Positions 56,913 to 64,000 of a stretch of 64,000 nt of DNA are shown piece after piece. Made by a program: the position numbers and the translations under genes. This DNA is from Psychrobacter sp. DAB_AL43B (GTDB taxonomy: Bacteria > Pseudomonadota > Gammaproteobacteria > Pseudomonadales > Moraxellaceae), in the NCBI RefSeq assembly GCF_900168255.1, contig NZ_LT799838.1, positions 620,001 to 684,000 of the forward strand, given 5' to 3'. The first letter of the stretch is position 1; every line of letters starts with the position of its first letter. The notes beneath the pieces are model-generated. The model was given only the letters and a program-made list of their open reading frames with translations. It ran no database searches and had not been told where the DNA came from.

Positions 56913-58157
56913 TTATAAAAAGTCTTCTTGTTTTAATTTTGGTGTGAAGCTGGTATAAACAGTTTTAGCGTCTTTTCCTTCATATATATCATTAATAAAA
57001 CTTGCCCATTTTTTCATCATATCTGTTCTATAGGGTAGGTGCTGCGCTCCGTTATAAGCTTTACTGATCTTATTTTCTTTCTCATGTGCCAGCTGTAGCT
57101 CTATCGCCTCGTGCATAAATTCTCGTTCATGTAATGTAGTGCTGGCAAGTCCACGGAAGCCGTGCCCTGTCATTAGTCCTTTATAGCCCATACGCTTCAA
57201 TGCATTGCTAAAAGCATTTTCACTATAAGGTTGATGCCTCTCAATATTGAAAAAGACGTACTGGTTCGAAAGACCTAGTTGTTTAATCTGTTCTAAAATA
57301 GCTATTACTTGAGGTGCAAGGGGTACTAGGTGTGGTCTGTCCATTTTCATCTTGTCAGCTGGTATGCGCCATACTTTGGCTTTGTAGTCTATCTCCACCC
57401 ATTCCATCATTCGTAGCTCTTGTGTCCGCACAAACGTATAACACATTACCCAAAAGCCTAGCTTTACTAATAAATGACCGCCGTACGCATCAATATCTTT
57501 TAATAGCTTAGGTAGTTGTTGACTGGTTACGCGTGGGTGATGTTTCACCTTATGTGGTTTTAACGCTTCGGTTAAGTCATTAGCTGGGTTATGAGTTATC
57601 AAACCCTCACGTATGGCTTGTTTAAATATCTGCCCTGCTTGGCGTATCGCTCTACGTGCCATATCAGTAGCGCCTCTTGCCTCTACTGCTTTACCAATAG
57701 CCAGAATATCAGGAGAGGTTATGTCATCTATGTGCATGTGACCAATCACGGGCTTAATATCGCGCTGGTACTGTGAGTAATCACGGCTATAAGTCTTAAG
57801 GGCAATGTGGGATTTGCGATCGTCATGCCAGCGTTGTGCTATGGCGTCAAATGTTTTGGTACCGTCAGTATCGGCTTGTAAGCGTTTCTTATCGTGCTTA
57901 GGATTGATACCTTGCGCGATTAACTCTTTTATCTGTTGGTTACGCTGGCGAGCTTCAGCAAGGCTCATTATTGGATATTTACCAATGGTCAGACTTTGGC
58001 GTTTATCAGCGTATTTATAGTCACTTACCCATACCTTACTACCAGTGCTACGAACCCATAGGCGTAAGTTATTACCGTCACTATATTTGTCAGGTCGGCT
58101 AGGGGTGCAAGTATCTGATGGTTTAAGGCGTTTGATTTGACTATCGGTTAAAGGCAT
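56913..58157 (-). CDS. Tyrosine-type site-specific integrase
   Basis: 414 residues, P4-integrase-like layout: an N-terminal DUF4102-type arm-binding domain (LTDSQIKRLKPSDT...KYSDGNNLRLWV...LTIGKYPIMSLAEAR), a core-binding SAM-like domain (about 100-205) and the catalytic domain. Catalytic residues seen: Arg244 (FVRTQEL), His332-x-x-Arg335 (GHGFRG), His358 (LAHE) and Tyr368 (KAYNG). It reads away from tRNA-Pro, 161 bp from it, and should integrate the element at the tRNA 3' end. Intact. An array of TATACCG sites precedes its start, so autoregulation is likely. Confidence 0.95.
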   Translation of the reverse strand: MPLTDSQIKRLKPSDTCTPSRPDKYSDGNNLRLWVRSTGSKVWVSDYKYADKRQSLTIGKYPIMSLAEARQRNQQIKELIAQGINPKHDKKRLQADTDGTKTFDAIAQRWHDDRKSHIALKTYSRDYSQYQRDIKPVIGHMHIDDITSPDILAIGKAVEARGATDMARRAIRQAGQIFKQAIREGLITHNPANDLTEALKPHKVKHHPRVTSQQLPKLLKDIDAYGGHLLVKLGFWVMCYTFVRTQELRMMEWVEIDYKAKVWRIPADKMKMDRPHLVPLAPQVIAILEQIKQLGLSNQYVFFNIERHQPYSENAFSNALKRMGYKGLMTGHGFRGLASTTLHEREFMHEAIELQLAHEKENKISKAYNGAQHLPYRTDMMKKWASFINDIYEGKDAKTVYTSFTPKLKQEDFL

Positions 58158-58159
58158 GA

Positions 58160-58206
58160 CGGTATATTTCCATAACGGTATAATTTATACCGCAAAATAT
58201 ACCGCA
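58160..58206. promoter_or_regulatory. TATACCG array upstream of integrase (operator / arm sites)
   Basis: Four copies of the heptamer: inverted (CGGTATA) at 58160 and 58176, direct (TATACCG) at 58186 and 58198. The inner two form a perfect inverted repeat around ATT. The two direct copies keep the 12-base spacing seen at 39384-39404. They start three bases beyond the integrase ATG, so binding here would also block integrase expression. Confidence 0.65.
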
Positions 58207-58278
58207 TTTTTACATGGATTACCATGCACTAAGATGGACTGTCATGTAGGCATTGTTGCTTGAAATCGCCCAAAATAA

Positions 58279-58307
58279 AGGGCAGACGGTCAATGACGGT
58301 CTGCCCT
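58279..58307 (-). terminator. Island-borne terminator now downstream of tRNA-Pro
   Basis: AGGGCAGAC...GTCTGCCCT, 9-bp stem extended by three more pairs after one mismatch, followed on the minus strand by TTTATTTT. It lies 12 bases after the tRNA 3' end and inside the att-bounded segment, so the island supplied it. Confidence 0.75.
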
Positions 58308-58316
58308 AATATTATG

Positions 58317-58335
58317 TTTGGTCGGAACGGCAGGA
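58317..58335. repeat. attR: right direct repeat of the island
   Basis: TTTGGTCGGAACGGCAGGA, identical to 39307-39325. It covers the CCA, acceptor 3' strand and the beginning of the T stem of tRNA-Pro. Confidence 0.93.
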
Positions 58336-58395
58336 TTTGAACCTGCGACCCCTACACCCCCAGTGTAGTGCGCTACCAGACTGCGCTACGCCCCG
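58319..58395 (-). tRNA. tRNA-Pro (anticodon GGG), integration target of the island
   Basis: 77-nt cloverleaf. Acceptor arms CGGGGCG and CGTTCCG pair with two G-U wobbles, CCA is encoded, the anticodon loop is CTGGGGG (anticodon GGG), and the T arm is GCAGG-TTCAAAT-CCTGC. The island has regenerated the 3' end, so the gene stays functional. Confidence 0.97.
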
Positions 58396-58509
58396 AATGA
58401 CTGACTATTTTACGCAAAATTATGTATATTGCAAGGGCTATTTATTTTAGCCAAAATCTACAGTCGTATTTTACCTATAACAGTCAGCTGAACCAATGAG
58501 CAGTTAACC

Positions 58510-60039
58510 TTAACCCAATAGCTCTTTTAGGATCTGGTTTACTTGCTGCGGGTTAGCACTACCACGGCTGGCTTTCATCACTTGTCCAACCAGACCGTTA
58601 AAAGCTTTTTCTTTACCGCCACGATACTCTTCGACCATCACTGCATTTTTAGCGATGACCTCTTCAACGATGGCTTTGATGGCACCGGTATCGGTCTCTT
58701 GTTTAAGCCCTTTTTCTTCGATGATTTTATCAGCTGCGTCATCAGCATCGCCGCCTTCGCGCTCATACAAAGCACCAAATACTTTCTTAGCCAATTTACC
58801 AGATAGCGTATCGTCTTTGATACGTTTCAGCATGCCAGCCAATTGCTTGGCGCTGATAGGGGAGTCAGTAATTTCTTTATCATCTTTATTCAGCGCACCC
58901 AGTAGGTCGCCCATGACCCAGTTTGCCGCCATTTTGGCATCTTGCTGATCAATTTCAGCGACCACATCTTCGAAATAATCAGCGAGCTGACGACTACCAG
59001 TCAAGATACGGGCGTCGTATTCTGATAGGCCAAGCGCTTCTTCAAAACGCGCACGACGAGCAACAGGTAGCTCAGGCATTGCCGCACGAATGCTATCAAC
59101 CGTATGCTGCTCGATACGCACAGGTAGCAAATCAGGATCAGGAAAATAGCGATAATCGTTGGCGTCTTCTTTAGTACGCATAACACGAGTTTCGTCGCGC
59201 TCTGGATCATAAAGCATTGTTGCCTGCAAGATCTTACCGCCATCTTCTAAGATATCGATTTGACGTTCGATTTCACGATTGATGGCGCGCTCGATAAAGC
59301 GGAATGAGTTTAGATTTTTCAACTCAGTACGAGTGCCAAGCTCGGCGCCAGGCTTACGGATAGAGACGTTACAATCACAGCGGAATGAGCCTTCTGCCAT
59401 GATAGCGTCTGAGATGCCAAGCCAAGTGACCAGCTGGTGAATGGCTTTAATATAGGCAAGCGCCTCATGAGCTGAGCGCATATCAGGCTCAGAGACGATT
59501 TCAATTAAAGGTGTACCAGCACGGTTGAGATCCACACCCGTCATACCATCGACAGCATCATGCACTGATTTCCCGGCATCTTCTTCTAAATGCGCGCGAG
59601 TGATACCCATGCGTTTAGGGTATTCATTCTTTTCACCTTCGTTAACCACAACATCTATATAACCTTCGCCTACGATAGGGTTGGCCATTTGGGTAATTTG
59701 ATAGCCTTTAGGTAAGTCAGGATAAAAATAGTTTTTGCGGTCAAAAGTATTGAATAAACCCAGCTCAGCATTGACACCAATACCGAATTTTAAGGCACGC
59801 TCAACGACGCCGCTATTAAGAACTGGCAAGACACCCGGTAAACCTAAGTCTACGATACTAGCTTGGGTATTTGGCTCATGACCGAAGTCAGTCGGTGCGC
59901 TCGAGAATATCTTGCTTTCGGTATTAAGCTGGCAGTGAATCTCGATACCGATGACCACTTCATAGCCATCAACAAAAAGCTCTTTACGAACAGCATGTTT
60001 GCGAACAGCATTATTATCAGTAGTAGTTGCTGTGTTCAT
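58510..60039 (-). CDS. gatB: Asp/Glu-tRNA amidotransferase subunit B
   Basis: Kinase and tRNA-binding subunit of the GatCAB amidotransferase, which makes Asn-tRNA and/or Gln-tRNA from misacylated forms; 509 residues. The N-terminal cradle opens [20 protein letters not shown], with the signature [11 protein letters not shown], then the [10 protein letters not shown] and [13 protein letters not shown] motifs. The C-terminal YqeY-like tail ([27 protein letters not shown]) binds tRNA. It starts by a one-base overlap with the gatA stop (TAATG). Presence of gatCAB suggests the organism relies on transamidation for at least one amide tRNA. Confidence 0.97.
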   Translation of the reverse strand: MNTATTTDNNAVRKHAVRKELFVDGYEVVIGIEIHCQLNTESKIFSSAPTDFGHEPNTQASIVDLGLPGVLPVLNSGVVERALKFGIGVNAELGLFNTFDRKNYFYPDLPKGYQITQMANPIVGEGYIDVVVNEGEKNEYPKRMGITRAHLEEDAGKSVHDAVDGMTGVDLNRAGTPLIEIVSEPDMRSAHEALAYIKAIHQLVTWLGISDAIMAEGSFRCDCNVSIRKPGAELGTRTELKNLNSFRFIERAINREIERQIDILEDGGKILQATMLYDPERDETRVMRTKEDANDYRYFPDPDLLPVRIEQHTVDSIRAAMPELPVARRARFEEALGLSEYDARILTGSRQLADYFEDVVAEIDQQDAKMAANWVMGDLLGALNKDDKEITDSPISAKQLAGMLKRIKDDTLSGKLAKKVFGALYEREGGDADDAADKIIEEKGLKQETDTGAIKAIVEEVIAKNAVMVEEYRGGKEKAFNGLVGQVMKASRGSANPQQVNQILKELLG

Positions 60040-61535
60040 TATACCGTCTCCTTCGCGATGGTAGAGTGTTGCAAATGGTGATCCGTATGCTGTTGGAATA
60101 AATGCGCGGTACTAAGCAGTTGGCTCTCACACCAATGCTGTCCAATCAGTTGTAGGCCAATAGGCAAGCCCGCTGATGTTAAGCCAACTGGCTGACTAAG
60201 CGCAGGTAGACCAGCTAAGTTGACACCAATGGTATAAACGTCACCCAAATACATCGTAGCAGGATCAAGGTCTTCACCAAGTTTGTAAGCAGCTGTTGGT
60301 ACGGTAGGACTGGCAATCACATCGCAGTTAGCAAAAGCATCTTCGAAGTCTTTGACGATTAAACGACGTACTTTTTGTGCTTTTGTATAATACGCGTCAA
60401 AATAACCAGCAGATAGCGCATAAGTACCGGCCAAAATACGGCGTTGTACCTCAGGACCAAAACCTTCAGAACGTGAACGCGTGTATAAGTCTATCAAGTC
60501 TGTTGGGTTTTCACAGCGATACCCAAAGCGTACGCCATCGAAGCGTGATAGGTTTGATGATGCTTCAGCCGGTGCGAGCATATAGTAAGTGGCAAGGGTA
60601 ATCTCTGGATCAGTGATTGTCACTTCTACAATCGTCGCGCCAAGATCTTCGTATTTCTTTAATGCCGCACGTACTGCTTGCTCTACCTCAGTATCAAGAC
60701 CTTTACTAAAGTATTCTTTAGCGACACCAATACGTAAACCAGCTAGCGGTTTAGACTGATCAGCTGCTACTGCGTCATTGAGGTCTTGTACATAGTCAGG
60801 CATATCATAATTGATAGAAGTCGCATCGCGTGGGTCATGACCAATCATCGGTTGCAGTAGATACGCGCAGTCCATGGCACTACGCCCCATGCTACCTGCT
60901 TGATCAAGACTAGAGGCGTAGGCAATCATACCGAAGCGAGATACGCGACCATAAGTCGGTTTGATACCAGTTAAGCCACAAAATGAGGCAGGCTGACGAA
61001 TAGAGCCACCAGTATCACTACCGGTAGCAACAGGTACAAAGCCTGCCGCCACTGCTGCTGCACTACCACCTGATGAGCCACCAGGTACGTGGTCTAGATT
61101 CCAAGGGTTATGCACTGCACCATAGTACGAGCTTTCATTATCCGAGCCCATCGCAAACTCATCCATATTGAGCTTGCCAAGACTGATCATGCCTGCTTTA
61201 TCGATGTTAGAAACGATAGTGGCATCATAAGGGGAGACAAAATTGTGCAACATCTTAGAGCCACAAGTGGTCAATACGCCTTGGGTACAAAAAATATCTT
61301 TATGCGCCATGGGTACGCCGAGTAATGGGCGCTTATCGCCTTGCAGACGCATTTCGTCCGCCGCTTGTGCCTGCGCGCGCGCCGTCTCAGAAGTATGAGT
61401 GATGAAGCTATTGATCTTACTGTCTAGCGCGTTAATACGCTTGATATAGTGGTCAGTCAGCTCAAGGCTGCTAAATTGTTTGTCTTGCAAGCCAGTAATA
61501 AGCTGCTGCGTACTTAATAGATGAAGTTCAGACAT
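60039..61535 (-). CDS. gatA: Asp/Glu-tRNA amidotransferase subunit A
   Basis: Glutaminase subunit of GatCAB, amidase-signature family, 498 residues. The Ser-cisSer-Lys triad is visible as Lys79 (VPMAHKDIF), Ser154 ([15 protein letters not shown]) and Ser178 ([17 protein letters not shown]). Family-typical blocks [26 protein letters not shown] follow. Length normal. It releases ammonia, which is channelled to GatB. Second gene of the gatC-gatA-gatB unit. Confidence 0.97.
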   Translation of the reverse strand: MSELHLLSTQQLITGLQDKQFSSLELTDHYIKRINALDSKINSFITHTSETARAQAQAADEMRLQGDKRPLLGVPMAHKDIFCTQGVLTTCGSKMLHNFVSPYDATIVSNIDKAGMISLGKLNMDEFAMGSDNESSYYGAVHNPWNLDHVPGGSSGGSAAAVAAGFVPVATGSDTGGSIRQPASFCGLTGIKPTYGRVSRFGMIAYASSLDQAGSMGRSAMDCAYLLQPMIGHDPRDATSINYDMPDYVQDLNDAVAADQSKPLAGLRIGVAKEYFSKGLDTEVEQAVRAALKKYEDLGATIVEVTITDPEITLATYYMLAPAEASSNLSRFDGVRFGYRCENPTDLIDLYTRSRSEGFGPEVQRRILAGTYALSAGYFDAYYTKAQKVRRLIVKDFEDAFANCDVIASPTVPTAAYKLGEDLDPATMYLGDVYTIGVNLAGLPALSQPVGLTSAGLPIGLQLIGQHWCESQLLSTAHLFQQHTDHHLQHSTIAKETV

Positions 61536-61604
61536 AAGGTGTCGTCCGTCAAAATGTGAATAGCATAAAATTAGGGGAGGTCAAAATAAAATAGCGACAG
61601 CGAC

Positions 61605-61919
61605 TTATTCAATCACTTGCGGTACTAAATACAAGCCATCTTCGATAGCAGGCGCGACCGACTGATTGCGCTCGCGATTGATATCATGTTTAGCGATATC
61701 AGCACGTAACTCTTGGCAGGCTTCATGGATATTTGATAAAGGTTTGATATCGGTGGTATCGACACTGCCCAGCGTATTCATCAGCTTTAATATTTTAGTG
61801 ATATCAGCAGCGTAGCTATCGGCCGTATTTTTATCAACGCCCAAACGAGCAAGGTTGGCAACTTCTAGGATTTCTTCACGGCTGACGTGGTTGTCAGACG
61901 TTAACGGTTGCTGTGACAT
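61605..61919 (-). CDS. gatC: Asp/Glu-tRNA amidotransferase subunit C
   Basis: Small subunit (104 residues) that wraps GatA and GatB and helps fold GatA. SREEILEVANLARLGVDKNTADSYAADITKILKLMNTLGSVDTTDI is the usual N-terminal helix pair, and VAPAIEDGLYLVPQVIE is the conserved tail that inserts between partners. First gene of the unit; gatA starts 69 bp later. Diverges from mreB. Confidence 0.95.
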   Translation of the reverse strand: MSQQPLTSDNHVSREEILEVANLARLGVDKNTADSYAADITKILKLMNTLGSVDTTDIKPLSNIHEACQELRADIAKHDINRERNQSVAPAIEDGLYLVPQVIE

Positions 61920-62559
61920 AGTGTCTCCAGTGACGGACAGTTTTTGTTAGAGTAAGGTAGGGCTAAAAAGATCAGCACTTAAATAAGTGCCTTAGCTCAA
62001 AATGTAGATATATAGTGCAGTTATTATAAAGCATCTGACCTAAGTTTACAGAGCCAAGTTTACAGAGCATGACGCTGGATTGCTGCACAATCTTTACTAA
62101 GATAAGACGTTTTGCAAATTTGACTGAGTAGTTAGGGCTTGATGAGTAATTGCTTACCATTCGCTTATGAAATACGTTACAGTGGGCAGCTCGCTGAGCA
62201 AACTATTAGGTAAGCTACTCATTAAAATCAGCACATAGCGTTCGCGTCTTGTTAGTTGTTGAATTAAAGGCTGTTTCATTAAACAGATGGTTTTGTCTGC
62301 CAGTTCAAACTTTGTAACAACTTTTAGCGCTTAAGCACAAAATCCTAGCGTACTGATGCAAATTTCTGTGTTTTTTTTGAACCAAGTCGGTATAATTTAG
62401 CTCAGTTTTTTCATTTCATCATTATTGCTTCGGTTTGACTTGTTGCGATGATAAATTCTCGCGATGAGTGATACGACCTGCTCAACACTGACGAGTACCT
62501 ATTCAGTCAGCCTCATTCGCCTCATTCGCCTCATTTGTAATACGCTGGAAATATTAGTC
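61920..62559. other. Divergent gatC / mreB promoter region
   Basis: About 640 bp. A TATAAT at 62391-62396 is the best mreB -10 candidate, without a good -35. A 9-bp tandem repeat (CCTCATTCG, three times) lies at about 62507-62535 just before the mreB start. An in-frame ATG at 62464 could extend MreB by 32 residues, but that stretch does not look like MreB. No ncRNA recognised. Confidence 0.45.
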
Positions 62560-63588
62560 ATGAACCTGTTTGGATTTTTATCAAATAATATCGCAATCGA
62601 CCTCGGTACTGCGAACACCCTTATTTTTATTCCTGGTAAAGGCGTGGTGCTCGATGAGCCTACGGTGGTTGCGCTACGAAGTAATCGCACACAAAACCCT
62701 ACTGTCGCTGCTGTTGGTGTTGATGCCAAGCAGATGCTGGGGCGTACGCCTGCCAATATTACCGCTATTCGTCCCTTAAAAGACGGCGTGATTGCTGACT
62801 TTGAAGTGACGCAAAAAATGCTCAAGCATTTTATCACTAAGGTAAAAGCCAAACGTTTTATGGCTCAGCCTAACGTAGTGGTTTGCGTGCCTTGCAAATC
62901 TACGCTTGTTGAGCGTAAAGCGATTCGTGAAGCGGTTTCTTCAGCGGGCGCGAGCAAAGTATTGTTGTTAGAAGAACCAATGGCAGCAGCGATTGGTGCT
63001 GGTATGCCGGTTCATGAAGCCAGTGGTTCTATGGTGGTTGATATCGGTGGTGGTACGACTGAGATTGCGGTCATTGCCTTGTCAGGCTGCGTCTATGCCG
63101 AGTCGATTCGTATCGGTGGTGATATGTTTGATGATGCCATTATTACCCATGTACGCCGTACACATGGCTGCGTGATTGGTGAAACCACGGCTGAGCGCAT
63201 CAAACAAGAAGTAGGTTCTGCTCTAAACGAAGATAGCCAGCTAGAAGTAGAAGTACGCGGACGTAGCATGGCAGAAGGCGTGCCAAAAGCTTTTACTGTC
63301 AACTCAGAAGAAGTCCAAAAAGCCTTGAGCGACCCATTAAGTGGTATCGTCAGCGCGGTAAAAGCGGCACTTGAGCAAACACCGCCAGAGCTGTCATCAG
63401 ACATCGCTGAGCGCGGTATTGTATTGACTGGTGGCGGCGCATTGCTCCGTGATTTGGACAAACTTATTTCAAGAGAAACGGGTCTGCCAGTTACCGTTGC
63501 TGAAGATCCATTAACGTGCGTTAGTCGTGGCGGCGGTATTGCCCTTGATTTTATCAATAACAAAAGCTTAAACATGATTTTTGTATAA
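62560..63588 (+). CDS. mreB: Rod shape-determining protein MreB
   Basis: Bacterial actin that guides lateral cell-wall synthesis under the inner membrane; 342 residues from the ATG at 62560. [25 protein letters not shown] holds the first phosphate loop, [13 protein letters not shown] and [15 protein letters not shown] follow, [14 protein letters not shown] is the second phosphate loop, and [18 protein letters not shown] the adenosine motif. The N-terminal [10 protein letters not shown] can act as the membrane-binding helix. mreC begins 350 bp downstream, consistent with an mre operon. Confidence 0.96.
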   Translation: MNLFGFLSNNIAIDLGTANTLIFIPGKGVVLDEPTVVALRSNRTQNPTVAAVGVDAKQMLGRTPANITAIRPLKDGVIADFEVTQKMLKHFITKVKAKRFMAQPNVVVCVPCKSTLVERKAIREAVSSAGASKVLLLEEPMAAAIGAGMPVHEASGSMVVDIGGGTTEIAVIALSGCVYAESIRIGGDMFDDAIITHVRRTHGCVIGETTAERIKQEVGSALNEDSQLEVEVRGRSMAEGVPKAFTVNSEEVQKALSDPLSGIVSAVKAALEQTPPELSSDIAERGIVLTGGGALLRDLDKLISRETGLPVTVAEDPLTCVSRGGGIALDFINNKSLNMIFV

Positions 63589-63937
63589 ATCATGGCTTAT
63601 AAAGCATTGTCATATTAGCAATGTTCAGATAAGGCCTAAGATAAAGTTGAATGAGAAGTAATAGATGAATAAGATTAAAGGTAGCCAATAAGGTTACCTT
63701 TAATGTTATCAACAACGGCTACAATGCATGATCAGCGATACCATCATTAATTTATCAGTTATTAATACTATTAGTGATAAAGGTTGTTAATGATAAAAGC
63801 TACTAGTTATAAAGACTATTAATGCGATGATAAGTTCAAACATTTAATATTCTTAGATTTTATAACATGGTCACATTTATATAATGCTATTCAGTGCTGG
63901 CTACTGCTCACATTAGAACCTCTATATTAGACGACCT
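63589..63937 (+). other. mreB-mreC spacer
   Basis: 350 bp, unusually long for this operon. It contains a 13-bp hairpin at 63674-63704 (arms ATTAAAGGTAGCC / GGTTACCTTTAAT, one G-T pair) without a U tail, and AT-rich stretches with repeated TTAATG/ATTAAT words. No gene seen. Confidence 0.45.
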
Positions 63938-64000
63938 ATGATTCCAAGTATTTTTGCTCGCCAACCACTCGCGCTGCGTATGACTGCTATTTTATTGATA
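63938..64000 (+). CDS. mreC: Rod shape-determining protein MreC (start only)
   Basis: The first 21 codons read MIPSIFARQPLALRMTAILL and continue off the window. FARQPL followed by a membrane helix is the usual N-terminus of MreC in this family, and mreC normally follows mreB. MreC links MreB to the periplasmic wall-synthesis machinery. Confidence 0.75.
   Translation, partial: MIPSIFARQPLALRMTAILLI

Noticed and set aside
62464..62559. Upstream start extending MreB by 32 residues
   Set aside because: The extension contains a tandem nucleotide repeat and does not resemble the MreB N-terminus, which begins at [10 protein letters not shown].

Overview
The window looks like a chromosomal stretch of a moderately AT-rich gammaproteobacterium. 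The Moraxellaceae, and Psychrobacter in particular, fit best. That rests on gene content and order (trpF-trpB-trpA followed by accD-folC-SPOR protein, a LemA/TPM/TPM cluster, a cytochrome c5-type protein, mreB-mreC) and on the character of the proteins. It is an inference, not a database result.

Bases 1-39,300 and 58,319-64,000 are mostly core housekeeping DNA. From left to right: metH (partial, minus); two fasciclin-domain lipoproteins with a decayed third copy between them; an alanine/cation symporter; a lemA-TPM-TPM cluster; adenine deaminase; a SirT5-like sirtuin; an NhaC-type antiporter; tRNA-Arg(CCG); a cytochrome c5-type protein; an ABC exporter pair (YadG/YadH type); queF; proS; a DUF4230 protein with a short truncated relative behind it; photolyase; trpF, trpB, trpA; accD, folC and a LysM/SPOR protein; DUF2726 and DUF1853 proteins; and two exported proteins of unknown function. 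On the far right are gatC-gatA-gatB (minus), mreB and the start of mreC.

Bases 39,307-58,335 form a genomic island of about 19 kb inserted at the 3' end of tRNA-Pro(GGG). A 19-bp direct repeat (TTTGGTCGGAACGGCAGGA) marks both ends, and a tyrosine integrase reads away from the tRNA. Both ends carry the same paired heptamer TATACCG, as expected of integrase arm sites. The island has two halves. The right half (minus strand) is the mobility and replication core: integrase, a protein of unknown function, an AlpA-type regulator, a small winged-helix protein, two small ORFs and a DUF3987 (YfjI-type) replication gene. An IS3-family element with a 3-bp target duplication (CTA) has split that replication gene at codon 41. 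The left half (plus strand) is the cargo: a Type I restriction-modification operon, hsdM-hsdS-[Abi_C protein]-[secreted protein]-[FRG protein]-hsdR.

The cargo shows clear signs of reshuffling. A 19-codon leftover of a second hsdS 3' end lies between the secreted protein and the FRG gene. The FRG gene has a 2-bp slippage frameshift that detaches its last 30 codons. Clusters of a TGMTTCC heptamer lie on both sides of the operon. The island also appears to have replaced the terminator of tRNA-Pro: the likely original is stranded beyond the left att site and a new hairpin sits next to the tRNA. I read the whole as a phage-satellite-like or P4-like integrative element carrying a composite anti-phage locus, whose replication gene has since been broken by an IS.
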